From Cucumis sativus (Eukaryota; Streptophyta; Magnoliopsida; Cucurbitales; Cucurbitaceae), in contig NC_026659.2 in the NCBI RefSeq assembly GCF_000004075.3, forward strand, positions 13,957,473 to 14,021,472: a DNA stretch of 64,000 nucleotides, given 5' to 3'. The first letter of the stretch is position 1; the number at the start of each line of letters is the position of its first letter. This document shows positions 1 through 12,269 of the stretch, piece by piece. The translations under genes and the position numbers were made by a program. The notes under the pieces are model-generated. The model ran no database searches and was not told where the DNA came from. It worked only from the letters and a program-made list of their open reading frames with translations.

Positions 1-234
1 TTGCAAGAAAAAGGCCAAGAAAAAATGAACTTGTTATCATAATAGGCAATGTAGAGTCAACCTCACATACTAATAATTGATTGTCTCCTCTTTTGGATCC
101 CCAATGGAATCATAACAAACCAATCGATGTCTTTAGGAAGAAGAAAGGCAAGCAATCAAATTCAGAACATTTGGGTCTGAATGCATAATTGTTAATTTCT
201 AATGAAATAAAGAACTTTTAGGTAAGAAATGTAC

Positions 235-2429
235 AAACAAGTATAACAGCCTTCGAACATGATTGTAGTGACAGTGGAACGTCAATCATCCTTGGAGAGT
301 AATCTGCAAACATAATCAAAATACACATCTCTTTTAAGCTATTGTCATCCAAACTCTGGGTGTGAATATGAAAATATACTGTTCAGTCATAAGAATTAAA
401 TGTTGCTACTAATTTGATGATTGGATATTAATACAGACAAAGAAAATTAAGCTTCCTACAACAAAATATTATAAAGAAAGAAAGGAATGAAATGCAATGA
501 TACATCTACCCGTGATAGACCTCCGATACTATATCAATATAGTAGGAGAGGGAAGAAGGGTAGTGGCACGGCACGTGTGTAGAGTGACACGTGTGAGTTA
601 GGTTAGTATAAATAAAGAACAAATATTGAGCGGGAAAGTTAGTTAGAAACTTTGAAGAAGTAGATTTCTGTTCTTCCTTGAGAGATAGGATAACAGGAGA
701 GGATTTACAGTTTTAGTGTGTGATCGAATTAGTGTGTGTAACCTAGATTCAGTTTTGAATCTAATATCAATAAAAGTAGAATTCTCTTAGCTTCTGGATT
801 CCATCACCCTGATCTTTAAAAACGTTAGAATTGAGAACATGATAGGAATTTGAATAGACAGTTAGTCAATATTTCAAATCACCAATTCAATCCAAAAGCT
901 TAAGCTGATAGGTAAGAAAAATTTAATATAATATCTAATACACATCTTTACTTGTGGGCATGAAGTATCAAGAAACACCCAACGAGTGGAAATTATCATT
1001 GATTAGGGAAGAAACAACAATGGAGGAACTTGAACACAAAACTTTCCTAAACCACCTACTCTGAAACCATCTTATATCACCAATTCAACCCAAAAGCTTA
1101 AGCTGATGGGTGAAGGAAAATTTAACATAATATCCAACACTACTTGCCATTCCCCTCTCTTGTGGACTTAAAATATGAAGAAAGGTCCAACAAGTGAAAA
1201 TTAATACTAATTGGTGAGAAAACAACAATGCAGGGAGAACACATGACCTTTTTGGGTTAAATGGTAATTTAAGATGGTATAAGAGCAGAGGATGTCCTGG
1301 CTTGTTTCTTCCCCAATTAAAGATGATTTCTACTTGTTGGGTCTTTCAAACTATTTCAAACATACAAATGAGTGGGAGTGTTAGTGATATATAATTAAAT
1401 TCACCTTTACCCACTGGCTTAAGCTTTTGAGTTGAATTGGCGATTTAAGATGGTATCTAAAACAAGAGTGAGAAAAGGACATTTGAATGATATGTGTGTA
1501 TTGTGTAAGGTGTAGTAAAACATAAATTCTCTTCCTATTTCTAAAAAAATAAGCTAACTTGGGAAACTTACAACATCTGAGAAGACTTTCAAGGTGAACA
1601 CTTAAGATAAACACAATTCTCACTCACATATTGGAATTTTAAGGTGAACTAATTTATGAACCGTATTAGCCTGAGAGCAAAAGATAACAGATAAAAGCTA
1701 ATTTGAGGTGTCCCAAAACTCAAATGCATATACTGGTAGAACAGCCAATCCTGTATGGAAACAGCTTAAAATGGAAGATCAAACGCCAAAAGAGTAAAAA
1801 AAAAACAACCTTTTTCAACGAATCTCTGAAGTAGTTGCACTTTTGAAGAATCATGTTTTACAATCTGCCTGCAAAAATTTTAAAAACCAAAATAAAAAAA
1901 TGAAATCAATCTCTCCACAAAACATTAAAACTCCGAAATTTTCATAATAAACTTTCAATAGTAGCAAAAATAGTGACACTCATTGAAGGTTTGCATTATT
2001 TACAACATATAGCAACTCAACTAACAACCATAATTCTAAAAGCAAATCAATTTCTTGCTATCAGTGTACATAATTAAGCAAATAAACTTATCGAAATTAC
2101 CAAAATCGCAGCGAGGAAGTCATAAGAGCCGACTCGAGACAAAAATCAAGCACGGCTTCCTTTCTACTGCCAATGCCAATAACCTCCACGAACTCATGAT
2201 CATCCCAGATATCCCTCTCATTGTTGCTCCTGCCAGTAGCATTGGATAAAGAAGCGTTGGGTGTAGTATGCAGAAATGGATAGGAATTACGATATTCAGG
2301 GAACCTAAGAAACATCTTCCTGCGGTGGAAGAAGAGGCTAGGGATTGAAATTGAAGAACAAGGACATGGGCATGAGCATAAGGAAGAAGGGAGCAATGGG
2401 GGAAAGGCGTTGATTACGGGAAGCTCCAT
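235..2429 (-). CDS. ARC3: ARC3-like chloroplast division protein, 5' exons (partial)
   Basis: Three exons can be built on the minus strand. Exon 1 (2429-2101) starts at a methionine followed by ELPV and a Ser/Pro/Arg-rich stretch that looks like a chloroplast transit peptide, then the conserved-looking EVIGIGSRKEAVLDFCL. Exon 2 is 1868-1810 and exon 3 about 303-235. GT donors and AG acceptors are present and the phases agree (2, then 1), giving the continuous reading FWQIVKHDSSKVQLLQRFVEK and on to DYSPRMIDVPLSLQSCSKAV. The exon 3 donor is uncertain (235 or 248). The rest of the gene lies beyond the left edge. From memory, the MELPV start and the IGSRK..VLDFCL block resemble plant ARC3, which carries an FtsZ-like domain and MORN repeats and helps place the plastid division ring; neither domain is visible here. 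An in-frame upstream ATG exists at 2507. The exon structure is well supported, the name is tentative. Confidence 0.55.
509..806 (+). repeat. possible solo LTR in the ARC3-like intron
   Basis: This stretch of the long intron 304-1809 has TATAAATA at 607-614 and AATAAA at 769-774 about 160 bases later. It begins TGATAGACC and ends near CCATCA. A TATA box and polyadenylation signal this close together, bounded by TG and CA, suggest the U3-R-U5 layout of an LTR. No second copy, primer-binding site or clear target-site duplication is visible, so this is a weak call. Confidence 0.3.
870..1457. repeat. clustered direct and inverted copies of one interspersed repeat
   Basis: A unit containing CCAATTCAACCCAAAAGC, then TTAAGCTGATGGGTGA, then AATTTAA..TAATATC and a segment like CAACGAGTGGAAATTA occurs near 885-1030 and again near 1075-1230 in the same direction. 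It recurs inverted at about 1312-1457, where GGCTTAAGCTTTTGAGTTG precedes TTAAGATGGTATC. A further diverged copy is seen near 11405-11510. The family is dispersed in this window. Its class is not clear; it could be a MITE or fragments of a larger element. Confidence 0.6.
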
Positions 2430-2650
2430 TATGAGTGGCGCCATTGCGAGTGTTTCACCATTACTCAGAAAATGGGATGAAGCTGAATCGTCATAGTGAG
2501 GTGACAAAAATACCTTCGAACATCAACACGGAGTGAGCTTCCAAATTTCTGTCCCAAATCAACTCCACCGTACGGACAAATATTATTATTTCACGCTTTT
2601 CTTTTTTATTATTGTTATTATTCCGGAGTTTTTATTTATTAAATATTTTG

Positions 2651-4160
2651 GGATTTTTTTTAAAAATAATGTAAAATTTGAAACATATTTTAAAAATAGG
2701 GTAGATGCAAAACTATTTTCAAAAATAGGTGTTTTGAGGTGAAGTCGTGGACGGGGTACACGACTTCCATGCAATGGACCCCACATACTCTATTTTTTTC
2801 TTATTTTTATATTTATACTACACTGGACCCCACATTTTTTAATTTTCTCGTTATTTATATACGTGAGTCCCACACACTTCACTTTTCTCATTATTTATAT
2901 ATACATACTCACATATAAATATAATATATATATTATACATTCAAATTCTAAAAATATCTTTCTTTATTAAATTAATTTATTTTTTTATTTTTTTCTTTAT
3001 ATATATTTAAATATCACAATCTTCAATCTTCAATTTTTCTTATTAAATTCATTTTTCTAATTTAATTTAATTCTTTCTTAATCAAAATTATACATATATT
3101 TTTTTTCCAATTTTCAATTTTTTTTAAAAAAATCTCATATATTAACAAAACATGTTATTAAAAATATATTAAACAAATTAAAAGAGTAAAATAATAATAA
3201 TAATATATTATATTATATATTATTTATTTAATATCTCAATCTTCAAATTTTCTTATTAATTCATCTTTTCTAATTTAATTTAATTATTTCTTAACCAAAA
3301 TTATATATATCTTTTTCTAATTTTCTGTTTAAAAAAACACATATATTAACCAAATATGTTATTAAAAAATACATTAAACAAATAAAAATAATAATAGTAA
3401 TTGAAAGAAGTTGAAACGTACTCTAAAAATAATAATAACAATAAATTTGCAATTCAAAATTATCCATTAAGTTTTTAAATTTAATTTGTAATCGAACCAA
3501 TTCTTGTTTTTTTCCTTTTACCATAAACATGAATTTCTTTTTATTCAATTATCAATGTGTGTGGCTTCAAGTGTTATTATTATTATTTTTTTTAGTAATT
3601 TTAACTTATCTCAATTATTATTATTACTCTTTTAATTTGTTTAATATATTTTTAATAACATGTTTTGTTAATATATGAGATTTTTTTAAAAAAATTGAAA
3701 ATTGGAAAAAAAATATATGTATAATTTTGATTAAGAAAGAATTAAATTAAATTAGAAAAATGAATTTAATAAAAAAAATTGAAGATTGAAGATTGTGATA
3801 TTTAAATATATATAAAGAAAAAAATAAAAAAATAAATTAATTTAATAAAGAAAGATATTTTTAGAATTTGAATGTATAATATATATATTATATTATATGT
3901 GAGTATGTATATATAAATAATGAGAAAAGTGAAGTGTGTGGGACCCACGCATATAAATAATGAGAAAATTAAAAAATTTGGGGCCCAGTGTAGTATAAAT
4001 ATAAAAATAAGAAAAAAATAGAGTATATGGGGTCCACTGCATGGAAGTCGTGTACCCCGTCCACGACTTCACCTCAAAACACCTATTTTTGAAAATAGTT
4101 TTGCATCTACCCTATTTTTGAAATATGTTTCAAATTTTACATTATTTTTAAAAAAAATCC
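2651..4160. mobile_element. fold-back MULE-type DNA transposon with 9-bp target-site duplication
   Basis: The two ends are perfect inverted repeats (left end GGATTTTTTTTAAAAATA; right end its complement). They are flanked by identical 9-base direct repeats AATATTTTG at 2642-2650 and 4161-4169. Each inverted arm is about 550 bases (2651 to about 3203, and about 3612 to 4160). By eye the arms differ at only a few percent of positions. The unpaired middle (about 3204-3611) holds a diverged direct copy of the inner part of the left arm. No transposase frame is present. A 9-base duplication with long inverted ends starting GG is typical of Mutator-like elements, so I call it a non-autonomous fold-back MULE. 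Transcribed, it would form a long double-stranded hairpin. Confidence 0.88.
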
Positions 4161-4169
4161 AATATTTTG

Positions 4170-7100
4170 TGCCAAAGTTATCCAAAATTTTTAAAAGTTT
4201 CAAATATGCTTTTCAGACTTTAAAAAAAATTAAAATAGTATTTCCTTCATTAACATTTAGTTCTAAAAAGTAACTCTATATTAAAAATATGTCTATCTTT
4301 AGTAGGGTGATAAACTTAATTGAAGTTTTTTTAATTCAAAAAATCAATTTAAAAACAAATTATATTGACCACCTTTCCTAATTATTTAATTTTTTTTCAT
4401 TTGCACCTTCAAATTTCTTAATTGAAATTTGTTATCTACTTTTGTGTCAAAATAATTTTCAAATTCAACCTTTGTATTTGAAGAAATATACAAACCATCG
4501 TAACAAATCACGAGAACACTCTCATTTTATAGGGATTAACTTCCAAATCAAATCATGACAGTAATTTTCAAAAACAAAAGGATTATCAAATGAAGGTCAT
4601 ACGAAAGTATATACATTTTTTTATGTATCACTATAATGGTATTAATGATAACACATTGGTGTCAATCATTAAAAGTCTATCTTGACATGGACTTCAATGA
4701 CGTGAAAATTGTGTCGATGAAACTCTTTACAATGTAAATTTTGGATCGTTAAAACTATTTTTTCTAGCAATATAGTTTGTACAATCAACAGTTTGGAATA
4801 CCATCCATTTTTCAAAACAACAGCAACGAAAGGACATTTTTTTATATCTAAAGCCACAAAACAAATATTGTAAATCTCGTAAAACCCTAATAACTTCAAA
4901 TACATATATCACTATACTAATGAAAAAGACTTTTTAATTTGTAGTTATATTTTTAATGAGATATTGATCGTTTTAGTTCATTATATTGATTGTGATTACT
5001 GTTTTTTTTTTTTTTAACTGTTTTTAAGTTCAAAGGTACTTTTGAAAATTTCAAACAGTTGAGATCTATTTTTAAAACAAGACTTTAATGATTTTTATCC
5101 AAAACTAACTATAAGAATATTATTTTTAATCATTTTCAAAAGTTTGAGTGCATGTTTAACGCAAAATGTAAAGTTGATGAACATTTTTAAAAATTAGCCT
5201 TTAAAATAAGTATAATCATTTTAAAAAATATATGGATATTTTCAAATATCGCAAAATGAGCTCATTTATTTACGAATATAGCAAAAATTTTCTAAATCGA
5301 ATAGACTCAAATAAATGTTTATTTAGGTTTATCACGTTTATCATTTAAAATAACTTTTCTTTTTCTTATTATTATTATTAAAAATTTATTTTAAATGACA
5401 AATTGGATTATTTTGTATTTCGTAAATATTTTGGTTCATTTTCTTATATTTAAAAATAATCCTTATTATTATTATTTAACAAATTAAAAAGAGAATGAAC
5501 GAGAGACCCTGACCTATTTGGTAGAGAATTTTAAATTTAAAAAATAAAGGATTGAATGAAAACATAGTTTAAAAATAAATGACCTATTTTATGTTTTCAT
5601 ACCTTTGGTAACATATTAAAAATTGGATTATATAGATTAAAAATTGTTTAAATGTAGTCTTCCACCCTATATATTTATAAATCATAAAACTAATCTTACT
5701 TGTCCATCAATATTTAGTTGATAATAAGCTATTATTAATTTATTTATAAAGATAATTTAGGTTTAGGAAGGGGTTAAATTGCAATTTTGTCCTTATAGAT
5801 TGTTTGGATGAAGTTGAACTTTATTCTCGCTTGTATGAAATATTTATGAATGTTTTTATATCATGAGGACTATTTATGATTTCAAACTAAAAAGGACTAA
5901 ATTATAGTTATAAACTACACAAACTTAATTTTATTCTTTTAAAGCCATAGACACCAAATTTATAATTTAACCTAATTTATATAATTAGGGTTATGTATTA
6001 TTATATAATATATATAATATTAAAAAAATGAATTGAGTTTAAACCAAGTATACTGTACTTTTTGATGTTTTTATAGATATTTAATGTAATAGAAAATTGT
6101 TAAAATATAGTAAAATTGAACAAACTATTTATACTACGTGACAAAATAAAGTGTAATGATTTTTTTTTCTTGGGTGGTTTTTGTGCCATAGAGTGAGTTT
6201 GTATTTCTTTTATTATTCTTGAAAAAGCTCCTACTTTTGTAGTTAATTTATGTTTGTAATCTTTTTAGGGGTGTTGATTGTGGATCTCGATTTGACTTAT
6301 CCAATAAGAATTGTATCTTAAATAAGTCAATCCTTCACAAACACAACAAACTCATCGTTTATTTAAGTATAATTTTATTAATCATTTTTCATATTGTGTT
6401 AAATTTATAACTTTCATCACATGTTTCAAACTCATCGTTCTTCCATTTTATATCTACTAGTATTTTCTAAAAAAAATGTCTCTCTCACGTGGTGGGTTTT
6501 TCAACGAAAACAATGAGTACTAGAGAGGAAGAAATTAGAGAAAAAGTACTTTTTGCTAGGGAGCATAGGAGTGGAGTTATGACCCACAAACTAGTGATAC
6601 CATGGGACAAAATCTAGAACATGATCAATATCTCTAGTTAATTAATAAACCATAAACTTTGTCTACGATTCACCAATTGTATTTTTGTCATCATTATTTT
6701 TGTTCAATCCTATCTTTGTCGCGAATGACAAAAATAATCAAATAAGAAAACTAAACTAATTATGAGCAATCTAATAGCTAATAGCTAATTTAAGTTGTGT
6801 TGATCATGATCATATATACTATGGATAAAAGAACTTCCTTTTTATAGAAGTGAAATATAAAAATTAAGGACAAAAAGAGCGTTATAATAACTAATTTGAG
6901 GAGAAATGAGAGAGTAATGTTTGTATTCCAAAGTAGTATATCATATTCATTTACCTAATTTCTTTTCAAAGTATGGTTTTGTATTTGAAAGAGGAGTGGC
7001 CTACGTGTGGAAACTATTCTTTACCTCATTGATAGAGAAGTTGCATTTGAAAATGAATTGTGTCTAATTAGTTTAATTTTAAATAAATGACCATACATAG

Positions 7101-8750
7101 ACCACTTGTTATATATTTTGTAACCCAAAATCAATTATGATTATTATTTATATTACTTTACATACATAACAAAGATGGTTGTCAAAATTCTGGTGGCCAC
7201 CTTAAAAGCCTACTAAACTTACTTTTCCCTAGCTAACATTTGCCCTCTTCCCTCAACACTCTTTTTGATAAATCAGCTTTTTAATTTTGGTTGCTTTGTT
7301 TGTTATCTTTTTAGAATTCTTTTAACACACAAGTTACGTTTTAAACTTTTATATCTTTTCAAAATTTAGAAATCAATTAAATTAAACACACAGTGATGTC
7401 AAAGAGTTGTTTGAGTGAAAGAAACCACATAAAACAAGTTCAAGAGAAAGTCAAGGATAAACACAGTAGACATTTTCTTTACACCAAAGAGATGATAGTG
7501 ATAGATTATAAGAGTGTCCTTTCACGAATGTAAATTGGAAAAGAGTGTCGGCAGCTTCTAAGAAAATGAAGAACTATGTCCATATCTGTTTAAAGTGAAA
7601 CAATATATGATTTACAATAGTTTAACTCAGACACTAACTATCAAATTCTAAACTATTATCTATATAACTCACTCATTATATTGACTATATTTTCCACTAA
7701 TTCAAAGTATTTCAATATATCCGAAATATCAAATCTTTCTAATTTTCACGCATCACGGCTCTTGTATCTAATTAATTCTATCCTCTTGTTAACAAAAAAA
7801 AACTAAAAAAAGAATGAAACAATTTCAAAGTTAGGGTAATTAAAGATGAAATTAAATTAACTTTTTTTTAAAAAAAAAAAACTAGAATTTGTCCTGTGTT
7901 AAATGTAATTTGCGATTTCCAAATTGTTCTTTGCTTCAATATATGATTTCTTGGAACATGAAAAGATAATTATCGTATAGAAAAAAGCATTCTAGGAATT
8001 ATAAAAAAGATATAATGCAGTTTTACTTGAGAGTCTATTTTTTCAAGAGTTCTCTATTGACATCTATACATACAGGAACTAAAAGAAAGCTCCAATTGAG
8101 AACAACCTAATTGCCAAAGAATTCAATCGAATAAGTTTCTTCAAATCACTCTCTCCATTCTAAATTTTAGCTTATTTTTCCCTTCCCTCCAATAGCATTT
8201 GGCTCCTTTGAGTAAATAGCAGGCAAGACCCTTGTGATACAAAGTTATGATCAGATCATTGGTTCACATCATATATATAAGTAGCCATATATATATATAT
8301 ATTACAGGTTTAAGTTGGATTGTCACACAAGATTAGTGGAAGACACAAATTCACTACAAAAGTGATCTCTCAATACATGTGATAGATATTTAATTTATTA
8401 GGAGTTTAAAACAAGAGGGGTTAATTATTTAAGGTGGGTTGTGGCAAAACCAAACTTTATCTGGTTTCTCTTTTCTAAACTTTACTCATCCACATATATA
8501 AAAATTCAGTCCATAAAACTAATTGCTGTGTGTAGTAGTACCTCTAAATTAATCAAAGAACAGTGTATAATTTTTTTAGTGGCAAAAAGTAAAAGACATT
8601 GAATTAAAAAGTAATGATCAAAAACCTTGTGCTGTATATGCCTTTTTGAGTCCTCTCAAATTTTGTTTTTTAGGATATCATTCAATTCTAATTTGGAAGA
8701 TTGGGTTGTATTGTTCCATGCATCAATATGCAATTTCATTGTGCTCTCTA
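4170..8750. other. gene-free AT-rich spacer
   Basis: No convincing gene is seen over 4.5 kb. Contents are AT-rich low-complexity DNA, a MITE-like inverted repeat near 5234-5462 (listed separately) and an AT dinucleotide run near 8286-8303. Short open frames around 4669-4912 have no coding signature. The last few hundred bases should contain the promoter of the first defensin gene. Confidence 0.6.
5234..5462. repeat. MITE-like imperfect inverted repeat
   Basis: The left side reads TTCAAATATCGCAAAATGAG and continues to TTTACGAATATAGCAAAA. The complement of the right side gives a similar series with AAAATGAACC and ATTTACGAAATAC. Related words, such as a TATAGCAAA segment near a TTTACAAATAT segment, recur near 9240-9465 and 17400-17730. 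I read it as one family of short non-autonomous elements. No target-site duplication was identified. Confidence 0.5.
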
Positions 8751-8756
8751 AACCCT

Positions 8757-8770
8757 TATATATATATAAA
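8757..8770 (+). promoter_or_regulatory. TATA box of defensin gene 1
   Basis: A TATATATATAAA run lies about 105 bases before the start codon at 8875, followed by a CT-rich leader. The spacing suits a plant core promoter. The second defensin gene has a TATATAAA in an equivalent place. Confidence 0.55.
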
Positions 8771-8874
8771 CCCTACTAGTTGTGTGTATTAACTCTCATC
8801 CCCCAAACTAAACTCAAAATCACAAAATTAAATCCGATCTCTTTTAATTTCTCTCTCTGATCAGCTCTCTAAAT

Positions 8875-10370
8875 ATGAAGTTCTTTTCAGCACCAATTTT
8901 CCTTTTGCTCCTCATTTTTGGCTCTGGTTTGTTTTCATCAATTATGTGCTTTAATTTTCTCTGTTTTATTTATTGAACAAAATTTTAGGCAGGTTTTTTC
9001 AAGCTCTTCTATGCTATTATCAGAAGTGCTTAGAAAGTTTACTGAAAGTGTTTTTCCCATGTTCAAATTACTTGATTTCTTCAAAATCTTGAGAAGTGAC
9101 GTTAGTTATTTTGAAGGATTAATTAGTTTGAATTACATTTATACCATGCATAACAATAATTCAATTTTGGGTTGCAACATGCCATTTGGGTGGGTGGGTT
9201 GTTCGATTTAGGAATAGTTGCAAATTTAGTAATTATATTCAAAATAATTAAGTATATAGTAACATTTTAAAAAAATTGTAAATATAACAAAATTTGTCAA
9301 ATTTTATCGATAGAAGTCTATCACCAATAGACCATGTTGCAAATATTGGTCTATCACTGATAGATAATACGAATTTATTAGCGATACAAATCTATTAACG
9401 ATAGTTTTGCAATATTTACAACTTTTTAAAAATGTTGCTACATTTTTAATTATTATTCATAAAATGACCCTCAACTACAATTTTTCATTGATTTATTATA
9501 GTTTTGAGTTGGGTTGTTTTCAAATGTGTGCCGTTTTCAAATCTAACAAAATAAATCAAAATATTTATAAAACTTAGTAAATTTTAAGATTTTATATCTA
9601 TCGTTAGACTTCTATCAATGTGTTGTATGATTGAAACAATTTGAAATTTTGCTATATATTTTTGTATGTTTGGAAATAAAATTTTTTAATGAGTTTTTTT
9701 CCCTATTACAGTAAATTAGTTAAAGTTTTGGACAATCCTGATAAATAGCAAAATGATTTGAAAGTATTTAGAAAATAAAATTTCACACTCTAGCATGGAT
9801 TGGAGTCCTGATAGATATAAAATAATGTTATATTTTATAATTATTTTGATTAGTTTTTAGTATTTTGAAAAAAAAGATTAGAAAGTTTAGTCAACACTTT
9901 AAAGACAACCCTCCTCACATTGCATTTGTGAGAAGTTTAATAAATATATAGTCACCACACCCATGTTTGTTAAAAAAGTAAAAACATTATTGACAATTTT
10001 TCTTTTGAAAAACATAAAATATAATCTAAAAGTAAATGATGAGTGATTTAACATAGCATTAGATCAAAACAATCTAAATTCAAAACATGATGTTAGAATA
10101 TTGATATAATACCAAAGTATATACCACACATGTCCTCAATCAACTTAAAACGTTTGAAGAGTTTGGATCAATGGTTCGACTATGTTGTGTGGTTCAGGGA
10201 TGGCGCCAATGGTGGCGGAGGCGAGGGTATGCGAATCTCCGAGCCACAATTTCAAGGGTCTGTGCTTTAGTGACACAAATTGTGGGAATATCTGCAAGAC
10301 AGAGGGGTTTAGCGGTGGCGTTTGCAGGGGATTTCGCCGTCGCTGCTTTTGCACAAAGCACTGTGTTTGA
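8875..10370 (+). CDS. plant defensin, copy 1 (two exons)
   Basis: Exon 1 is 8875-8926 and exon 2 10198-10370, joined in phase 1 across a 1271-base GT-AG intron. The predicted precursor is 74 residues. Residues 1 to about 26 are a hydrophobic secretion signal ([18 protein letters not shown] and a short run ending AEA). The mature part, starting [14 protein letters not shown], has eight cysteines spaced C-x10-C-x5-C-x3-C-x9-C-x6-C-x-C-x3-C, the gamma-thionin (plant defensin) pattern with GxC and CxC motifs. The family is secreted and folds into a disulfide-stabilised alpha-beta structure; many members are antifungal. The intron falling inside the signal-peptide coding part is usual for plant defensins. 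This copy has a C-terminal [14 protein letters not shown] identical to the neighbouring copy, showing tandem duplication. The long intron carries MITE-like repeats. The specific target of this peptide is unknown. Confidence 0.93.
9240..9465. repeat. MITE-like inverted repeat in defensin 1 intron
   Basis: About 55 bases at 9240-9295 (AGTAACATTTT then TTGTAAATATAAC) recur as an imperfect inverted copy at about 9405-9465. Between them lie smaller palindromes built on TATCGATAG and GTCTATCA-type words. It belongs to, or resembles, the family at 5234-5462. A further related but degraded stretch follows at about 9560-9670. These insertions account for much of the extra length of this intron relative to the second defensin gene. 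Confidence 0.55.
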
Positions 10371-12180
10371 AATATCTCCAATAACCAACTAATTAAATAA
10401 ATAAATGTCTATTTCTAGTAGACTATATATGCTTTTCGACTTTGTATGAAGAATAAAATTGGCCAAATAATGGCCATCGTCTTTTGACCATCCTTAGCTT
10501 ACTTTTTTATATTTTTCTCTCCTAATCTTCTTTATGTGTTTGTTTCTGGTTTTATTACATTTATGCAATAATATTTGTGTGTGGTTTAATTTGGATGCTT
10601 AGTTTGTGCGTTTAGAAGGCTGGAAAAGACCTCTCATTGGTATCAAAATTAATAAACAGAAAATATAACAAATAAATTCTAACACAGAATAATAACTCTC
10701 TTGACCTCAAGCAAGCATACCAAATTGGGATGAATGGAAAGTTCAAATAGAAAAACTTCCTTCAGGGCGTTTTGGAACTCATCACTTTCTTTAGTTTTTT
10801 CAGATGCATTATTTTGCCAAAATCCAAACCTGGATTATTAATGCCATTTTGAAAGTGGTTTTGATTATATATATTATGAATATGTTTTTTTTAATGGTAC
10901 TCTTTGGTTAAAATTTTAAGGAATATTGTAGAGTACGGTGTAAAATTGTGTGCTTAATTATTTACAAAGTCTAAAGTCTTTGTTTACATAGATCATGAAT
11001 TGTTTTTTTTTTTTTTTTATGTTGCTCGTTTTTTCTCTCTCACTTGCCTATTATTCTACGAAAAAAAGGTGTAAAACCTTTCAATTACCAACTTACTTTT
11101 TTTTAGTTTATTCCTTTTTATTCATCCTCACCCCTTTCCAAAGAAGTGAAATAGAGTGAGAATGGGAACTAAAGAAATGATTCGATATCAATAAAGGTAA
11201 CTCAAGATAGAGAAGAGAATGATGCAAAATTGAGTGAGTGCGACTCAAATAAGCTTGAGATCATTTAGAGAGTTAGCCTTTGGTAGGAAATTAAAACCTC
11301 CAATTACTACTACTCCAAGAATAAGCACAACCAAGTAATTGATAAGGAAACAACACAATTTAATGAAAAATTCCAAAATCAATTAATAAAAGAACGACAT
11401 ACGACATTTTTAGACCACTTGTTCTGATACCATTTTAAAATATGGATCGAGTTAAAAAAAATTAAACTGGGTGAAGGTGAATTTAATATCATATCACCTA
11501 TTTGATAATCCATATGATGTTCCATTTAAAAAAACAATTGTCTCCGTGAGATGAAAACACCACACTATCAAAATATGGTATCAAATCTCCTAAAGTCTAA
11601 AATCGTGATTGGACCATATTGGTGAACTAAAATAAGCATATAATCTCTTGAGATTGCATATTGAGAATCTCACGTTAAAAAAACCGTAAAAATTCAATTT
11701 CGATGTACTTTCTTCTCATTGTCAGTTGGTTTTAAGATAAAATCTCAAAGTACTATCCAAACAAGTTTGTGTTTGGAGTAGCGTAGAGTTGCAAGTTAGG
11801 GGTGAAAATGCTGGTATAATTAAAACTCAATTGGAGATCTAAATTAACGTGTGAGATGTAAGCTAAGAGAGGAGGTTTAGATGATCATGATATTAAAGCA
11901 ATATGATGAACTCAAATTATATAAAGCTCTCAACTTTTTCTTAAAGCTTGATAAAAGCTCATTTGCTTAGGTTGTTCTTACAACATTGTTTACAAAAAGG
12001 GATTTGAAGGACAGCTCAAAATCAAAAATATGGAAGGACCGAACATCTCATATGTTGCGACAAAACTTAGTGCTATTATGACTCATTAAATCTTCACTTT
12101 TTCTAGATCTTCTTTCTTTTTCTTCTCTCTTTCTGGATCATTCAGATGCACAATACCCTGTTGTTTTTCCCTTTCAAAGC
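10371..12180. other. spacer between the two defensin genes
   Basis: AATAAA-like words at about 10392-10403 and AATAAAATT near 10451 may serve as polyadenylation signals of the first defensin gene. The rest is AT-rich without a credible frame. A diverged copy of the repeat clustered at 870-1457 is seen near 11405-11510, with TGGGTGAAGGTGAATTTAA. Confidence 0.5.
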
Positions 12181-12182
12181 TT

Positions 12183-12190
12183 TATATAAA
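12183..12190 (+). promoter_or_regulatory. TATA box of defensin gene 2
   Basis: TATATAAA lies about 80 bases before the start codon at 12270 and is followed by a CT-rich leader (TCTCTCTCTCTC). The arrangement parallels the first defensin gene, although the surrounding promoter sequence has diverged. Confidence 0.55.
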
Positions 12191-12269
12191 CCTCTTTCCA
12201 TATTCATTTCTCACTCAACACACAATATCTCATTTCTTTTTCATCTCTCTCTCTCTCAATATTTATAAT

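Noticed and set aside
2586..2786. Open frame overlapping the end of the fold-back element
   Set aside because: It lies across the terminal inverted repeat; composition is that of the AT-rich repeat, and no domain is seen.
8918..9211. 97-residue plus-strand frame inside defensin 1 intron
   Set aside because: It overlaps exon 1 in another frame and lies mostly in the intron; no recognisable protein.
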